Assembly (NCBI RefSeq): GCF_000025725.1
Contig: NC_013943.1
Coordinates: 2,542,001-2,606,000, forward strand
Origin: Denitrovibrio acetiphilus DSM 12809
GTDB taxonomy: Bacteria; Chrysiogenota; Deferribacteres; Deferribacterales; Geovibrionaceae
DNA length: 64,000 nucleotides
Direction of reading: 5' to 3'
Shown: positions 7,643-16,332 of the stretch, in pieces
Layout of the letters: the number at the start of each line of letters is the position of its first letter
Numbering within the stretch: position 1 is the first letter of the stretch
Notes under the pieces: generated by a model
What the model saw: only the letters and a program-made list of their open reading frames with translations
Database searches by the model: none
Told to the model about the DNA's origin: nothing
Made by a program: the position numbers and the translations under genes

Positions 7643-8800
7643 TTATAAATACTTCTCTTTTATATATTCTGCCGCTTTGTCCAGAGTGTTTAACTCTCCG
7701 GAGGCCATCAGCGGCTTAACCTCTTTTAATATCTCTCCCATCATGGGTCCCGGCGCAACGCCGAGCTCCTGCAAAACAGCTCCGTTCAGCCTTTCAGGCA
7801 GATTAAAGTTTATGTACGGAAGCTGGGACATAACACGGAATTCATCATCTTCTACACGGCACTGGTCAACACCGTCACAGCCGGAACGGATTATATAAAG
7901 CCGTATTCCATCATCGAGCTCATCAGGATATTTATATATCAGTTTTCTTATGGCTGTGTCATCACTGTTTTTAAGCAACTCTGCCAGCTCTTTGGTAAAA
8001 ACAGATATGCGTTCAGCCTTCTTTTTCATACTGTTAGGAAAATTAAGTTTACCGGCCAGCTTGTTTTTCTCTTCCACACTAAGCCGGCAGAAGAGAGAAG
8101 ATGCAAAAAATACCAGCCCGCGTCCTGCACATGCCGCCATCTCATCGTAAGCATCGAGTGACATTCCGCCTGTTATAATGCTGAAAACACCTGTTTCTTC
8201 CATCTGTCTAAGCGAATCACACGCATAATCCCCCTTGAAGAGCTTGTCCAGTTCGTTAAAAATGCGCTCAGATGCTGATTGGCTTAGGAGTTCTTTCTCC
8301 TGACGCATCTTTTCAAACGTTGCATCAGATGCAGTAAAGCCAAGCTGCGCCATAAAGCGAAAACTGCGAAGTATCCGCAGCGGATCGTCTCTGAAGGTGC
8401 TTTCGCTTATATGCCTTATCACCTTACTGTCAAGGTCTGTCCTGTCGCCGAAAATGTTACCTCCGGTATCCATAGCAAGGTTATTTATAGTAAAATCCCT
8501 CATCTGTAGGTCTTCTTCGAGAGTTTCGCCCCTAGGTTTTGAAATATCTATCTCTGTGTTCCCCCGAACCAGTCTGATATTGTCTTTAAACTCAACCCAG
8601 ACTGACGGGACTGCTTCTTTCACGGCAGTTGCAAATTCTTTATAGTCATGGCTGAAACAGACAAAATCAATATCCTGAATCTCCCTGTCGAGAAGAATAT
8701 CGCGAACACACCCCCCGACAAAATAAGCATCATACCCACCCTCAAGCATCACTTTTTTCAGTTCATAAAAGAAAGGGATTTTAAGGAGATTATTATACAT
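7643..8800 (-). CDS. cca: CCA tRNA nucleotidyltransferase / poly(A) polymerase family
   Basis: A class II nucleotidyltransferase of 385 residues. Motif A is VGGCVRDILLD followed by DIDF (two catalytic Asp near residue 43), motif C is RDFTINNLAMD, and motif D includes DPLRILRSFRF, which also recognises the nucleotide. The C-terminal half is helical with no HD domain. It adds all or part of the CCA end to tRNAs; none of the five tRNA genes in this window encodes CCA after the discriminator base, which makes such an enzyme essential. In some phyla the CC- and A-adding steps are split between two proteins, and this gene alone does not tell which applies. First gene of the minus-strand operon. Confidence 0.93.
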   Translation of the reverse strand: MYNNLLKIPFFYELKKVMLEGGYDAYFVGGCVRDILLDREIQDIDFVCFSHDYKEFATAVKEAVPSVWVEFKDNIRLVRGNTEIDISKPRGETLEEDLQMRDFTINNLAMDTGGNIFGDRTDLDSKVIRHISESTFRDDPLRILRSFRFMAQLGFTASDATFEKMRQEKELLSQSASERIFNELDKLFKGDYACDSLRQMEETGVFSIITGGMSLDAYDEMAACAGRGLVFFASSLFCRLSVEEKNKLAGKLNFPNSMKKKAERISVFTKELAELLKNSDDTAIRKLIYKYPDELDDGIRLYIIRSGCDGVDQCRVEDDEFRVMSQLPYINFNLPERLNGAVLQELGVAPGPMMGEILKEVKPLMASGELNTLDKAAEYIKEKYL

Positions 8801-8838
8801 GATAAAAGACGCTCCGATATAAACACGACTTTAATGTA

Positions 8839-8868
8839 TTGACATGTCGGTCTTTGCTAAAATAAAAT
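8839..8868 (+). promoter_or_regulatory. Predicted sigma-70 promoter for the YfcE-like gene
   Basis: Perfect TTGACA (8839-8844), an 18 bp spacer and TAAAAT (8863-8868). The predicted start near 8875 leaves a 36-base leader with AAGGA ahead of the ATG at 8912. It lies in the short divergent gap with cca. Confidence 0.55.
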
Positions 8869-8911
8869 ATATGTATTGTTTGCAAAACCCTTACCTCCGC
8901 AAGGATATGAA

Positions 8912-9400
8912 ATGAATTTACTTATAATATCAGATACACACACTGATTCAATAACAAAACTCCCCCCAGCTGTTATAGATGCGGCTAAAAAAGCAGACGG
9001 CATTATCCATGCCGGAGATGTTGTCAGCTATAAGGTCATAAGCGGTCTTATAGATATTAACCCGAATGTTTACGCAGTGAAAGGAAATATGGACCCAGCA
9101 TCAGGAGAAAATGTCCTTCCGCTCAAAAGAGTGCTTGAAGCAGAAGGGGTTAGAATAGGCATCGCTCACGGCGAAGGGAGCCCTCAGGGCATAGAAAACC
9201 GACTTCTCTATACCTTCGCAGACGACAAAGTGGACATTATTATATTCGGGCATACACACGTCCCCTTCTGGGGAGTGATAGGAGAAGTCCACTTCCTTAA
9301 CCCCGGCAGCCCCACAAACAAACGGACAGAGCCGCAGCACTCTTATGCCATCCTAAAGCTGGATGATGGAAAATTTGACGCAGAAATTGTGAGGTTTTAA
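8912..9400 (+). CDS. YfcE/MJ0936-family metallophosphoesterase
   Basis: A 162-residue calcineurin-like phosphodiesterase. The five metal-binding blocks are visible: SDTH (8-11), HAGD (34-37), KGNMD, IAHGEG and FGHTH followed by NPGSP. Relatives hydrolyse phosphodiesters in vitro, but the natural substrate is unknown. The chosen ATG at 8912 has AAGGA seven bases upstream; a longer reading from TTG 8876 would add 12 unconserved residues and begin at the predicted transcription start, so I reject it. The next gene starts immediately after the stop. Confidence 0.93.
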   Translation: MNLLIISDTHTDSITKLPPAVIDAAKKADGIIHAGDVVSYKVISGLIDINPNVYAVKGNMDPASGENVLPLKRVLEAEGVRIGIAHGEGSPQGIENRLLYTFADDKVDIIIFGHTHVPFWGVIGEVHFLNPGSPTNKRTEPQHSYAILKLDDGKFDAEIVRF

Positions 9401-10750
9401 ATGAAAATAGCTATCATAGGCTCCGGAAGCGCAGGCATGACCGCAGCTTATAACCTAATAGACAAAGATGTTACAGTGGACATGTTCGAAAAGGGGAACG
9501 GGCTTGAATCCAGAAACCGCAACGAGGTTATGGAAGGGTTCGGCGGTGCAGGAGCATACTCCGACGGCAAGCTGACACTCACAACAGAATACGGCGGATG
9601 GCTGACAGACTATATGCCCGAACGTGAGCTCGAAGAGCTTATAAAAGAAGCGGACGACATGTGGAAAAGCGTAAGCGGTGTCTTGGATCTTTCCTCCGGT
9701 GCAGACTATGAGGCAACCAAAAACCTTCAGTACGAATGCTCCAAACACGGACTGCGCCTATATCCTGCAAAGATACGCCACCTCGGCACAGACAACTGCC
9801 TGCTCTTTATCGAGCGTCTTTACGAGATGATAAAAAAAGCTGAAAACATTAATCTATTCTGTAATGCAAACGTAACAGATCTCATCGTTGAGAACGACAC
9901 TGTCAAAGGGATAGAGCTGAATATCAACGGCATATCTGAAAAGCGCTACTATGACAAAGTGATAGCAGGTGTCGGCAGAAGCGGTAACGCATGGATGCAG
10001 GACATGGTGCGCAAATACAGCATAAAAAATGACCTTAACCCTGTTGACATAGGCGTGCGTGTGGAAGTGCCGAGAGCTATCACGGACAAATTCACCAACA
10101 ACCTTTATGAATTCAAAATAAAATACTACACAAGCGAGTTTGAGGACGAGGTACGCACATTCTGCGTTAACCCAGGCGGATTTATCTCTATAGAAAAAAA
10201 CACAGGCGGGCTCCTTACAGTAAACGGACACAGCTATAAAAACAGGCACAGTGATAATACTAACTTCGCTCTGCTGGTTTCCACTAAATTCACCGAACCA
10301 TTTGATGAGCCGCTTAAATACGGACGCTACATCGCAAACCTGTCAAACATGCTCGCAGGTGGTGACAATGTCATAGTACAGAGATACGGTGACTTCGTGA
10401 GAGGGCGCCGCTCCACCGAAAGCCGCATCCGCAAGAACTTCGTCCGCCCCACCCTTAATGCACTCCCGGGTGACCTGTCTTTTGTTCTCCCATACAGATA
10501 TCTCCACAACCTGCGAGAGACCATCGAACAACTCGACAAGGTTATGCCAGGCATGGCAGACCCAAACACACTCATGTATGGGGTCGAGGTTAAATTTTAT
10601 TCTGTCAGGATAAAAGTTGATAAACACATGCGGGCGGAATCTCTCGAAAATCTATACTGTACAGGCGACGGAGCCGGACTTACCAGAGGTATCATTCAGG
10701 CAAGTGTTTCAGGGCTGATTGCCGCAAAAGACATTTTGCAAAGCAAGTGA
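9401..10750 (+). CDS. FAD-dependent dehydrogenase (COG2509-like)
   Basis: A 449-residue flavoprotein. The N-terminal dinucleotide fold is IIGSGSAGMTAAYNL (4-18), followed by GFGGAGAYSDGKLTL, the block typical of the uncharacterised FAD dehydrogenase group COG2509. A C-terminal GDGAGLTRGI block supplies the second FAD contact. The large middle domain is likely the substrate domain. It is a probable cytoplasmic oxidoreductase; the substrate is unknown. The ATG directly abuts the TAA of the phosphoesterase gene, so the two are translated from one message. A long repeat cluster follows. Confidence 0.9.
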   Translation: MKIAIIGSGSAGMTAAYNLIDKDVTVDMFEKGNGLESRNRNEVMEGFGGAGAYSDGKLTLTTEYGGWLTDYMPERELEELIKEADDMWKSVSGVLDLSSGADYEATKNLQYECSKHGLRLYPAKIRHLGTDNCLLFIERLYEMIKKAENINLFCNANVTDLIVENDTVKGIELNINGISEKRYYDKVIAGVGRSGNAWMQDMVRKYSIKNDLNPVDIGVRVEVPRAITDKFTNNLYEFKIKYYTSEFEDEVRTFCVNPGGFISIEKNTGGLLTVNGHSYKNRHSDNTNFALLVSTKFTEPFDEPLKYGRYIANLSNMLAGGDNVIVQRYGDFVRGRRSTESRIRKNFVRPTLNALPGDLSFVLPYRYLHNLRETIEQLDKVMPGMADPNTLMYGVEVKFYSVRIKVDKHMRAESLENLYCTGDGAGLTRGIIQASVSGLIAAKDILQSK

Positions 10751-10807
10751 CTACACAGACAGCGTCATTGTAAACACAAAAAAGAGTCATTGCGAACACA
10801 GAAAGAT

Positions 10808-10895
10808 GTCATTGCGAACGAAGTGAAACAATCTCATAACATCAACCTCAGCCGGAGGAACATGATTGCTTCGTCACATTATTCCCAACAATAAC
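10808..10895 (-). repeat. 88 bp fold-back repeat, copy E (reverse orientation, different centre)
   Basis: Begins GTCATTGCGAACGAAGTGAA, which is the reverse complement of the right end of copies A to D. Its centre (TAACATCAACCTCAGCCGGA) differs from theirs but resembles copy F. The far end is decayed (CAACAATAAC). Two broken end fragments (from 10764 and 10786, GTCATTG followed by AACAC) precede it, giving three successive left ends in 45 bp. Confidence 0.78.
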
Positions 10896-10904
10896 ACTCT
10901 TCCC

Positions 10905-10991
10905 GTCATTGCGAACGAAGTGAAGCAATCTTACAACGTCAACCCAGCCGAAGGAATATGATTGCTTCGTCACGCTGCTCCTCGTAATAAC
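10905..10991 (-). repeat. 87 bp fold-back repeat, copy F
   Basis: Same orientation and centre type as copy E. The left end GTCATTGCGA is intact and the right end has decayed to CTCGTAATAAC. It ends 15 bases before the terminator of the convergent Trx-fold gene. With copy E it fills 10751-11006, where no gene is seen. Confidence 0.8.
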
Positions 10992-11006
10992 ATAGTGAGC
11001 AGAAAC

Positions 11007-11035
11007 AAAAAAACCGCCCCGAAAGGCGGTTTATG
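11007..11035 (-). terminator. Rho-independent terminator of the Trx-fold gene
   Basis: Perfect 8 bp stem AAACCGCC/GGCGGTTT (11011-11018 and 11025-11032) with a six-base loop. On the minus strand it is followed by a run of T (11013-11007). It starts four bases past the stop of the 80-residue gene. Confidence 0.9.
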
Positions 11036-11039
11036 TAAA

Positions 11040-11282
11040 CTAAAATATAGCGTTTTTGACTATCCCGGCAAGGGAACTCGCCCCTTCCAGCTTATACACC
11101 TGCTTACCGTCCAGAACAACAGCAGGCGGGTTAATTGTCCCGTAAACCGCAGGAGCTGTCTCTTCAGAAATATCAAGAAGGTAAAGGTCAACTTTATTAC
11201 CGTATTTCTCCCGTATTTCTTCTGCTTTTAACGGAGTCTCATTATCCTCTGTCCCGTCATAAAATACTTCAATTTTCAACAT
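11040..11282 (-). CDS. Small thioredoxin-fold protein without a CXXC site
   Basis: An 80-residue protein that begins LKIEVFYDG and has the cis-proline-like segment TINPPAVVLDGK, a pattern of glutaredoxin/thioredoxin-fold mini-proteins. The usual redox CXXC after the first strand is replaced by GTEDNE, and there is no cysteine at all. It therefore cannot act as a dithiol reductant and may serve as a binding module. AAAGGAGG precedes the ATG, and it has its own terminator, so it is monocistronic. The family assignment is tentative. Confidence 0.7.
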   Translation of the reverse strand: MLKIEVFYDGTEDNETPLKAEEIREKYGNKVDLYLLDISEETAPAVYGTINPPAVVLDGKQVYKLEGASSLAGIVKNAIF

Positions 11283-11330
11283 AATGAACCTCCTTTACAA
11301 AAAATATATGCCTGTCACCTTTACACCCTA

Positions 11331-11358
11331 ATTATAACATCTGGGTAAGCATCTGCAA
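11331..11358 (-). promoter_or_regulatory. Candidate promoter of the Trx-fold gene
   Basis: Minus-strand TTGCAG (11358-11353), 16 bp spacer, perfect TATAAT (11336-11331). It lies about 50 bases upstream of the ATG. Confidence 0.4.
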
Positions 11359-11435
11359 GATTTCATGCTTTTTGATAATCTATACATACTGACAAAACGG
11401 GTATATTATAAATATGAACATAGACCTATGGCTGA

Positions 11436-11464
11436 TTGACTTGTGTTTTCTACTGTAGTATTTT
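11436..11464 (+). promoter_or_regulatory. Predicted sigma-70 promoter of the aminotransferase-hisZ-purA unit
   Basis: TTGACT (11436-11441), 17 bp spacer, TATTTT (11459-11464). It sits 43 bases before the ATG of the aminotransferase gene, whose GAGAGG ribosome site follows. Confidence 0.5.
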
Positions 11465-11506
11465 AGATTTCTGCGTGCGCAAAATCACCTTGAGAGGTTA
11501 TAAGCA

Positions 11507-12655
11507 ATGCTTAAAAAATATCTGATAGCACCCGGTCCAACTCCGGTACCGGAAAAAGTGCTCCTTGAGATGACAAAACCTGTCATCCACCATAGAACAA
11601 GCGAGTTTTCAGCCACATTTGAAAAGGTCGCAAACGGACTTAAAAAAGTATTCAGCACAGAACAGGACGTTCTCATGCTTGCCGGGAGCGGTACTGCCGC
11701 CATGGAAGCCGCTGTTGTCAACACCCTTAACCCTGGCGACAATGTTCTGGTCATCAACGCCGGTAAATTCGGTCAGAGATGGCGTGACATATGTAAAACA
11801 TACGGCATACTCGTTTCAACCATAGATATGGACTGGGGCAAAGCTGCAAAACCAGAAGAGATAGAGCAGTTTCTCAAAGCCAACCCTGACACAAAAGCAG
11901 TTCTGCTGCAAGGGAGCGAAACATCCACAACGGTATATCACCCTGTGGAAGAGATAGCCAAAGTAGTCAGGAAGAATGAAAATACTCTTTTAATCGTTGA
12001 CGGAATCACATCCATAGGCGTGCATGACACTAAATTTGACGAGTGGGGCATAGACATAGCAATAACTGGCTCACAGAAAGCCTTCATGCTCCCCCCTGGT
12101 CTGTCTCTGATATGCCTCAGCAAAAAAGCTTGGAACTTTGTTGAAAAATCTACAATACCAAGATATTACCTCGACCTGCGTAAAGAGCTTAAATCTCAGA
12201 AGCAGGCGACCACAGCCTACACACCTGCCCTCACACTCATCAACGGTCTTGCCGTTGTCCTTGAAATGTTCGAAGAGGAAGGGCTTGAGAATGTATATAA
12301 AAGACACGCTGTAAACGGCGAAGCGACAAGAGCCGCTGTGAAGGCTATGGGCTTCAAGCTTCTGGCTGAAACTCCTTCAAACGCAGCGACAGGCTTTTAC
12401 CTCCCCGAAGATATTGATGGGGGTAAACTTGTTAAGTTCATGCGTGAAAAGGTCGGCATCACATACGCAGGAGGTCAGGACCACCTGAAAGGCAGGATAG
12501 TCCGCATATCCCACCTCGGATATCATGATGCTTTCGACACTATCACAGCCATCAGCGGTCTTGAAATGGGGCTGCGCAAATTCGGAGTAGACATAAAACT
12601 CGGCTCTGGAATAGCTGCGGCAGAAGAGATACTTCAGAATTATATAGGTGAATAA
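11507..12655 (+). CDS. Class-V aminotransferase (alanine/serine-glyoxylate type)
   Basis: A 382-residue PLP enzyme of fold type I. The N-terminal LIAPGPTPVP and HHRTSEF segments are hallmarks of the alanine-glyoxylate / serine-pyruvate aminotransferase branch. VDGITSIG carries the PLP-pyridine Asp, and Lys191 in TGSQKAFMLPPG is the Schiff-base lysine. Close bacterial relatives are often annotated as the serine-forming aminotransferase and sit beside serA; no serA is seen here. It likely exchanges amino groups among alanine, serine and glyoxylate. It is followed 41 bases later by hisZ. Confidence 0.92.
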   Translation: MLKKYLIAPGPTPVPEKVLLEMTKPVIHHRTSEFSATFEKVANGLKKVFSTEQDVLMLAGSGTAAMEAAVVNTLNPGDNVLVINAGKFGQRWRDICKTYGILVSTIDMDWGKAAKPEEIEQFLKANPDTKAVLLQGSETSTTVYHPVEEIAKVVRKNENTLLIVDGITSIGVHDTKFDEWGIDIAITGSQKAFMLPPGLSLICLSKKAWNFVEKSTIPRYYLDLRKELKSQKQATTAYTPALTLINGLAVVLEMFEEEGLENVYKRHAVNGEATRAAVKAMGFKLLAETPSNAATGFYLPEDIDGGKLVKFMREKVGITYAGGQDHLKGRIVRISHLGYHDAFDTITAISGLEMGLRKFGVDIKLGSGIAAAEEILQNYIGE

Positions 12656-12696
12656 GACTAAAGACCGCCATTAACGGTCTAAAATCTGGAGAATAA

Positions 12697-13821
12697 ATGA
12701 CAGGAAAGATGATGCCGAATGCTGCGGGAAATATAGCCCCTGGCAGATCGGTCAAAATGAACAAAATCGAGCACAGCATTAAAAACTCCGTGCTTGCCTA
12801 TGGGTATATGGAGATATTTCTCCCTGTATACGAGTATTATGACATCCTGAAAGAAACTACTTTCAACTTTAAGGATGAAAACACAATACGCTTCATAGAC
12901 AGAAACACAGGAAAATCCCTTGTCCTCAGACCGGACTTCACTCCTCAGGCGGCAAGATATTTTGCCAACTATATGGCTGACTTTCCCCTTCCGGCAAGAG
13001 TCTGCTATGACGGCAGGGTATTCCGCAACGTAAACCTCAACAAAGGGATAAAATCTGAACAGCTTCAGGTGGGAGCCGAACTGTACGGCAACGACAAACT
13101 TGATGCTGATACAGAGCTTCTTATGCTTGCGAAACGTGCTTTTGGTGATCTGAAAATTAAAGGGTGCAAGTACGTATTCGGACACAGCGGTTTTACCAGA
13201 CGTGCCCTTGAGCTTGCCGGAGACAAAAAGACAGAATATCACAAACTGCTTGATGCCAAGAATGTTGACAGCATTAAAAAGCTGATAACCGGCAGCAGTG
13301 AGGCTGATAAGTTTCTTGCTTTCCTGCCAAAAGCCTTCGGCGGTATCGAAACTATTGAAAAAATAATTTCGTCCTGCGCTTTTGACAAAGAGCTCTCCGA
13401 GCACATAGGCTATATCAGGTCACTTTTCAGAAACCTTATATCACTGGGCTTCGACAAAAATGATCTTATATTTGATGCTTCAGAGTCCAGAGGGCTTGAC
13501 TATTACACAGGGATCACATTCGATATCCTCCACGCAGAAGTCGGCGAAAACCTTGCCGGAGGCGGACGTTACGACAACCTGACTAAAAATTTCGGGCGCG
13601 ACGTACCCGCATGTGGCGTGGTGTTCAACATCGAAGAGATATACAGAGTGGATAAATCCGACATTAAGCTGAAAGAGATAGACTGGCTTGTTGTCGGTAA
13701 AGAAAATTTCGCAAAAAGCGAGCATCTCCGGGGGGAAGGCTATACTGTCTTTTACGCCGGAGACGAGCAGAAAAAATCCGAGCTCGAAAAGAGCTATAGT
13801 TTCCGAAACATACTTTCATAG
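12697..13821 (+). CDS. hisZ: ATP phosphoribosyltransferase regulatory subunit HisZ
   Basis: A histidyl-tRNA-synthetase paralogue without tRNA charging activity that activates the short form of HisG in histidine synthesis. The 374-residue protein has class II core blocks: IFLPVYEYYD, VLRPDFTPQAARY (motif 2 area), FGHSGFTRR, ESRGLDYYTGITFDI and AGGGRYDNL. The anticodon-binding domain is replaced by a short tail of about 50 residues. Its presence implies a short-form hisG elsewhere. purA starts 11 bases after the stop, a pairing seen in several Gram-negative phyla. The first 20 residues are weakly conserved, and a later ATG at 12757 is a possible alternative start. Confidence 0.92.
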   Translation: MTGKMMPNAAGNIAPGRSVKMNKIEHSIKNSVLAYGYMEIFLPVYEYYDILKETTFNFKDENTIRFIDRNTGKSLVLRPDFTPQAARYFANYMADFPLPARVCYDGRVFRNVNLNKGIKSEQLQVGAELYGNDKLDADTELLMLAKRAFGDLKIKGCKYVFGHSGFTRRALELAGDKKTEYHKLLDAKNVDSIKKLITGSSEADKFLAFLPKAFGGIETIEKIISSCAFDKELSEHIGYIRSLFRNLISLGFDKNDLIFDASESRGLDYYTGITFDILHAEVGENLAGGGRYDNLTKNFGRDVPACGVVFNIEEIYRVDKSDIKLKEIDWLVVGKENFAKSEHLRGEGYTVFYAGDEQKKSELEKSYSFRNILS

Positions 13822-13832
13822 AGGTAAATCAA

Positions 13833-15122
<1,290 letters not shown>

Positions 15123-15132
15123 CAAAAAGATG

Positions 15133-15161
15133 TTGACATAGGAAAGCTGCTTTGATATAAC
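15133..15161 (+). promoter_or_regulatory. Strong sigma-70 promoter of the tRNA operon
   Basis: TTGACA (15133-15138), exactly 17 bp, TATAAC (15156-15161). The first tRNA starts 28 bases downstream. It is the best promoter match noticed in the window, as expected for a stable-RNA operon. Confidence 0.75.
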
Positions 15162-15188
15162 CTACATCTCGCTAGGAAAGAGAGGAAC

Positions 15189-15261
<73 letters not shown>

Positions 15262-15266
15262 TGTCT

Positions 15267-15341
15267 GTCCCCATCGTCTAGCCTGGCCTAGGACATCGCC
15301 CTTTCGAGGCGACGACTGGGGTTCGAATCCCCATGGGGACG
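15267..15341 (+). tRNA. tRNA-Glu (TTC)
   Basis: 75 nt with acceptor arms GTCCCCA/TGGGGAC, anticodon stem TCGCC/GGCGA and loop CTTTCGA giving anticodon TTC. It follows tRNA-Lys by five bases. The CCA end is not encoded. Glu-tRNA is one of the substrate types relevant to the GatCAB amidotransferase encoded just downstream. Confidence 0.98.
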
Positions 15342-15371
15342 TTTTCTCCTCTCACGAGGCGAGAGCTTCAA

Positions 15372-15433
15372 ACTGAAACAAACGTTTCAGTGTTTAAAGC
15401 AGCGTAGAAAAGATTCTTCGGAATGTTTTCTAC
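15372..15433 (+). other. Two stable hairpins in the tRNA-Glu to tRNA-Val spacer
   Basis: First hairpin: ACTGAAAC (15372-15379), loop AAAC, GTTTCAGT (15384-15391). Second hairpin: GTAGAAAA (15404-15411) and TTTTCTAC (15426-15433) enclosing ATTC-TTCG-GAAT, a UUCG tetraloop, with one G-G mismatch. There is no following T run, so neither is a terminator for the operon. They are possible RNA processing signals. Confidence 0.6.
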
Positions 15434-15438
15434 AATCC

Positions 15439-15511
15439 GGGTGGTTAGCTCAGCTGGGAGAGCATCGGCCTTACAAGCCGAGGGTCACAAGTTCGATCCT
15501 TGTACCACCCA
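15439..15511 (+). tRNA. tRNA-Val (TAC)
   Basis: 73 nt with acceptor arms GGGTGGT/ACCACCC. The anticodon stem TCGGC/GCCGA and loop CTTACAA give anticodon TAC. The discriminator is A and CCA is not encoded. Its spacer from tRNA-Glu is unusually long (97 bases) and structured. Confidence 0.98.
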
Positions 15512-15523
15512 TTTTTCTAACCG

Positions 15524-15598
15524 GGGGGCGTAGTTCAGTTTGGTTAGAACGCCGGCCTGTCGAGCCGGAGGTCGAGGGTTCGAGTCCCTTCGTCCCCG
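15524..15598 (+). tRNA. tRNA-Asp (GTC)
   Basis: 75 nt. The acceptor GGGGGCG pairs with CGTCCCC through one G-U pair, the anticodon stem CCGGC/GCCGG holds loop CTGTCGA, and the anticodon is GTC. The discriminator is G, as usual for tRNA-Asp. Last gene of the operon; a terminator begins about ten bases downstream. Confidence 0.97.
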
Positions 15599-15606
15599 TT
15601 CCATAG

Positions 15607-15640
15607 AAAAGCCTGATACGAAAGTGTCAGGCTTTTTTTA
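15607..15640 (+). terminator. Rho-independent terminator of the tRNA operon
   Basis: Nine-pair stem GCCTGATAC/GTGTCAGGC (15611-15619 and 15624-15632; one T-G wobble) with a GAAA loop, followed by T7 (15633-15639). Confidence 0.92.
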
Positions 15641-15709
15641 TTTAAAGATTGCGCTCGCACGATGTTCGCCTGCAACGCCATTACAAGCATATATTATATC
15701 ATTGCGAAC

Positions 15710-15791
15710 AAGGTTAGCACCTTGAGGCTTAACACAATACTCTAGTAATTATCCACGCTCTCCCGTTTCACGGCTCACGATGTTCGCCTGC
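15710..15791 (+). repeat. 82 bp dispersed repeat, second family, copy 2
   Basis: Matches 3855-3936 in opposite orientation over 82 bp without gaps. Its inner end (CACGATGTTCGCCTGCAACG) is also present as a separate fragment at 15658-15677. The two copies of CACGATGTTCGCCTGC and the following ATATATTAT-TCATTGCGAAC make direct repeats about 118 bp apart. This stretch (15641-16038) otherwise holds repeat copy G, more repeat debris and the gatC leader. Confidence 0.72.
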
Positions 15792-15815
15792 AACGCCACT
15801 GCGAAAATATATTAT

Positions 15816-15902
15816 GTCATTGCGAACGAAGTGAAGCAATCTTACACTACAAGCCTACTCCAAAATCATAGATTGCTTCGTCACAAGGTTCCTCGCAATG
15901 AC
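15816..15902 (-). repeat. 87 bp fold-back repeat, copy G
   Basis: Both ends are intact: GTCATTGCGA and TCGCAATGAC. The centre (ACACTACAAGCCTACTCCAA) differs from both the A-D type and the E/F type, so the ends are better conserved than the middle. It lies between the tRNA terminator and gatC. Confidence 0.86.
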
Positions 15903-16038
15903 AGGGTTAACACTAAAGAACGCCATTACAAACACAAAAACTGTCATTGAAGGCAAATGACGTTAATTGCTAACTTTACTTGAAAAAAATCAAAAAACTC
16001 GACATAATGTCCCCCTAGCCTTATTGGAGGATATAATT

Positions 16039-16332
16039 GTGTCTGAGACCATATCTATCAAAGATGTAAAGCACATCGCAAACCTCGCTCGGCTCAGTTT
16101 TGACGAAGCCGGAGCAGAAAAACTTAAAGATGACCTTAACAGTATACTGGGATACGTGGACAAGCTGAACGAGCTGGACACATCCGATGTTGAGCCGACA
16201 TCCCATACACTGGATATATATACTGTAACAAGACCGGACAAAGCAGAGCCTTCTCTCACTAACGAAGAAGCGCTGGCAAACGCTCCCCAATCTGAAAACG
16301 CACACTTTAAAGTACCGAAGGTGATGGAATGA
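16039..16332 (+). CDS. gatC: Asp/Glu-tRNA amidotransferase subunit C
   Basis: Small structural subunit of the GatCAB complex, which amidates mischarged Glu-tRNA(Gln) and Asp-tRNA(Asn). I place the start at GTG 16039 (SETISIKDVKHIANLARL), with TTGGAGG eight bases upstream. This gives 97 residues, the usual size; the longer open frame from 15967 would add 24 unconserved residues. KDVKHIANLARLSF is the family N-terminal signature. The stop overlaps the gatA ATG (ATGA). Confidence 0.95.
   Translation: MSETISIKDVKHIANLARLSFDEAGAEKLKDDLNSILGYVDKLNELDTSDVEPTSHTLDIYTVTRPDKAEPSLTNEEALANAPQSENAHFKVPKVME

Noticed and set aside
12663-12681. Hairpin AGACCG/CGGTCT between the aminotransferase gene and hisZ
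   Set aside because: The stem is short (6 bp) and no T run follows, so it is not reported as a terminator or attenuator.
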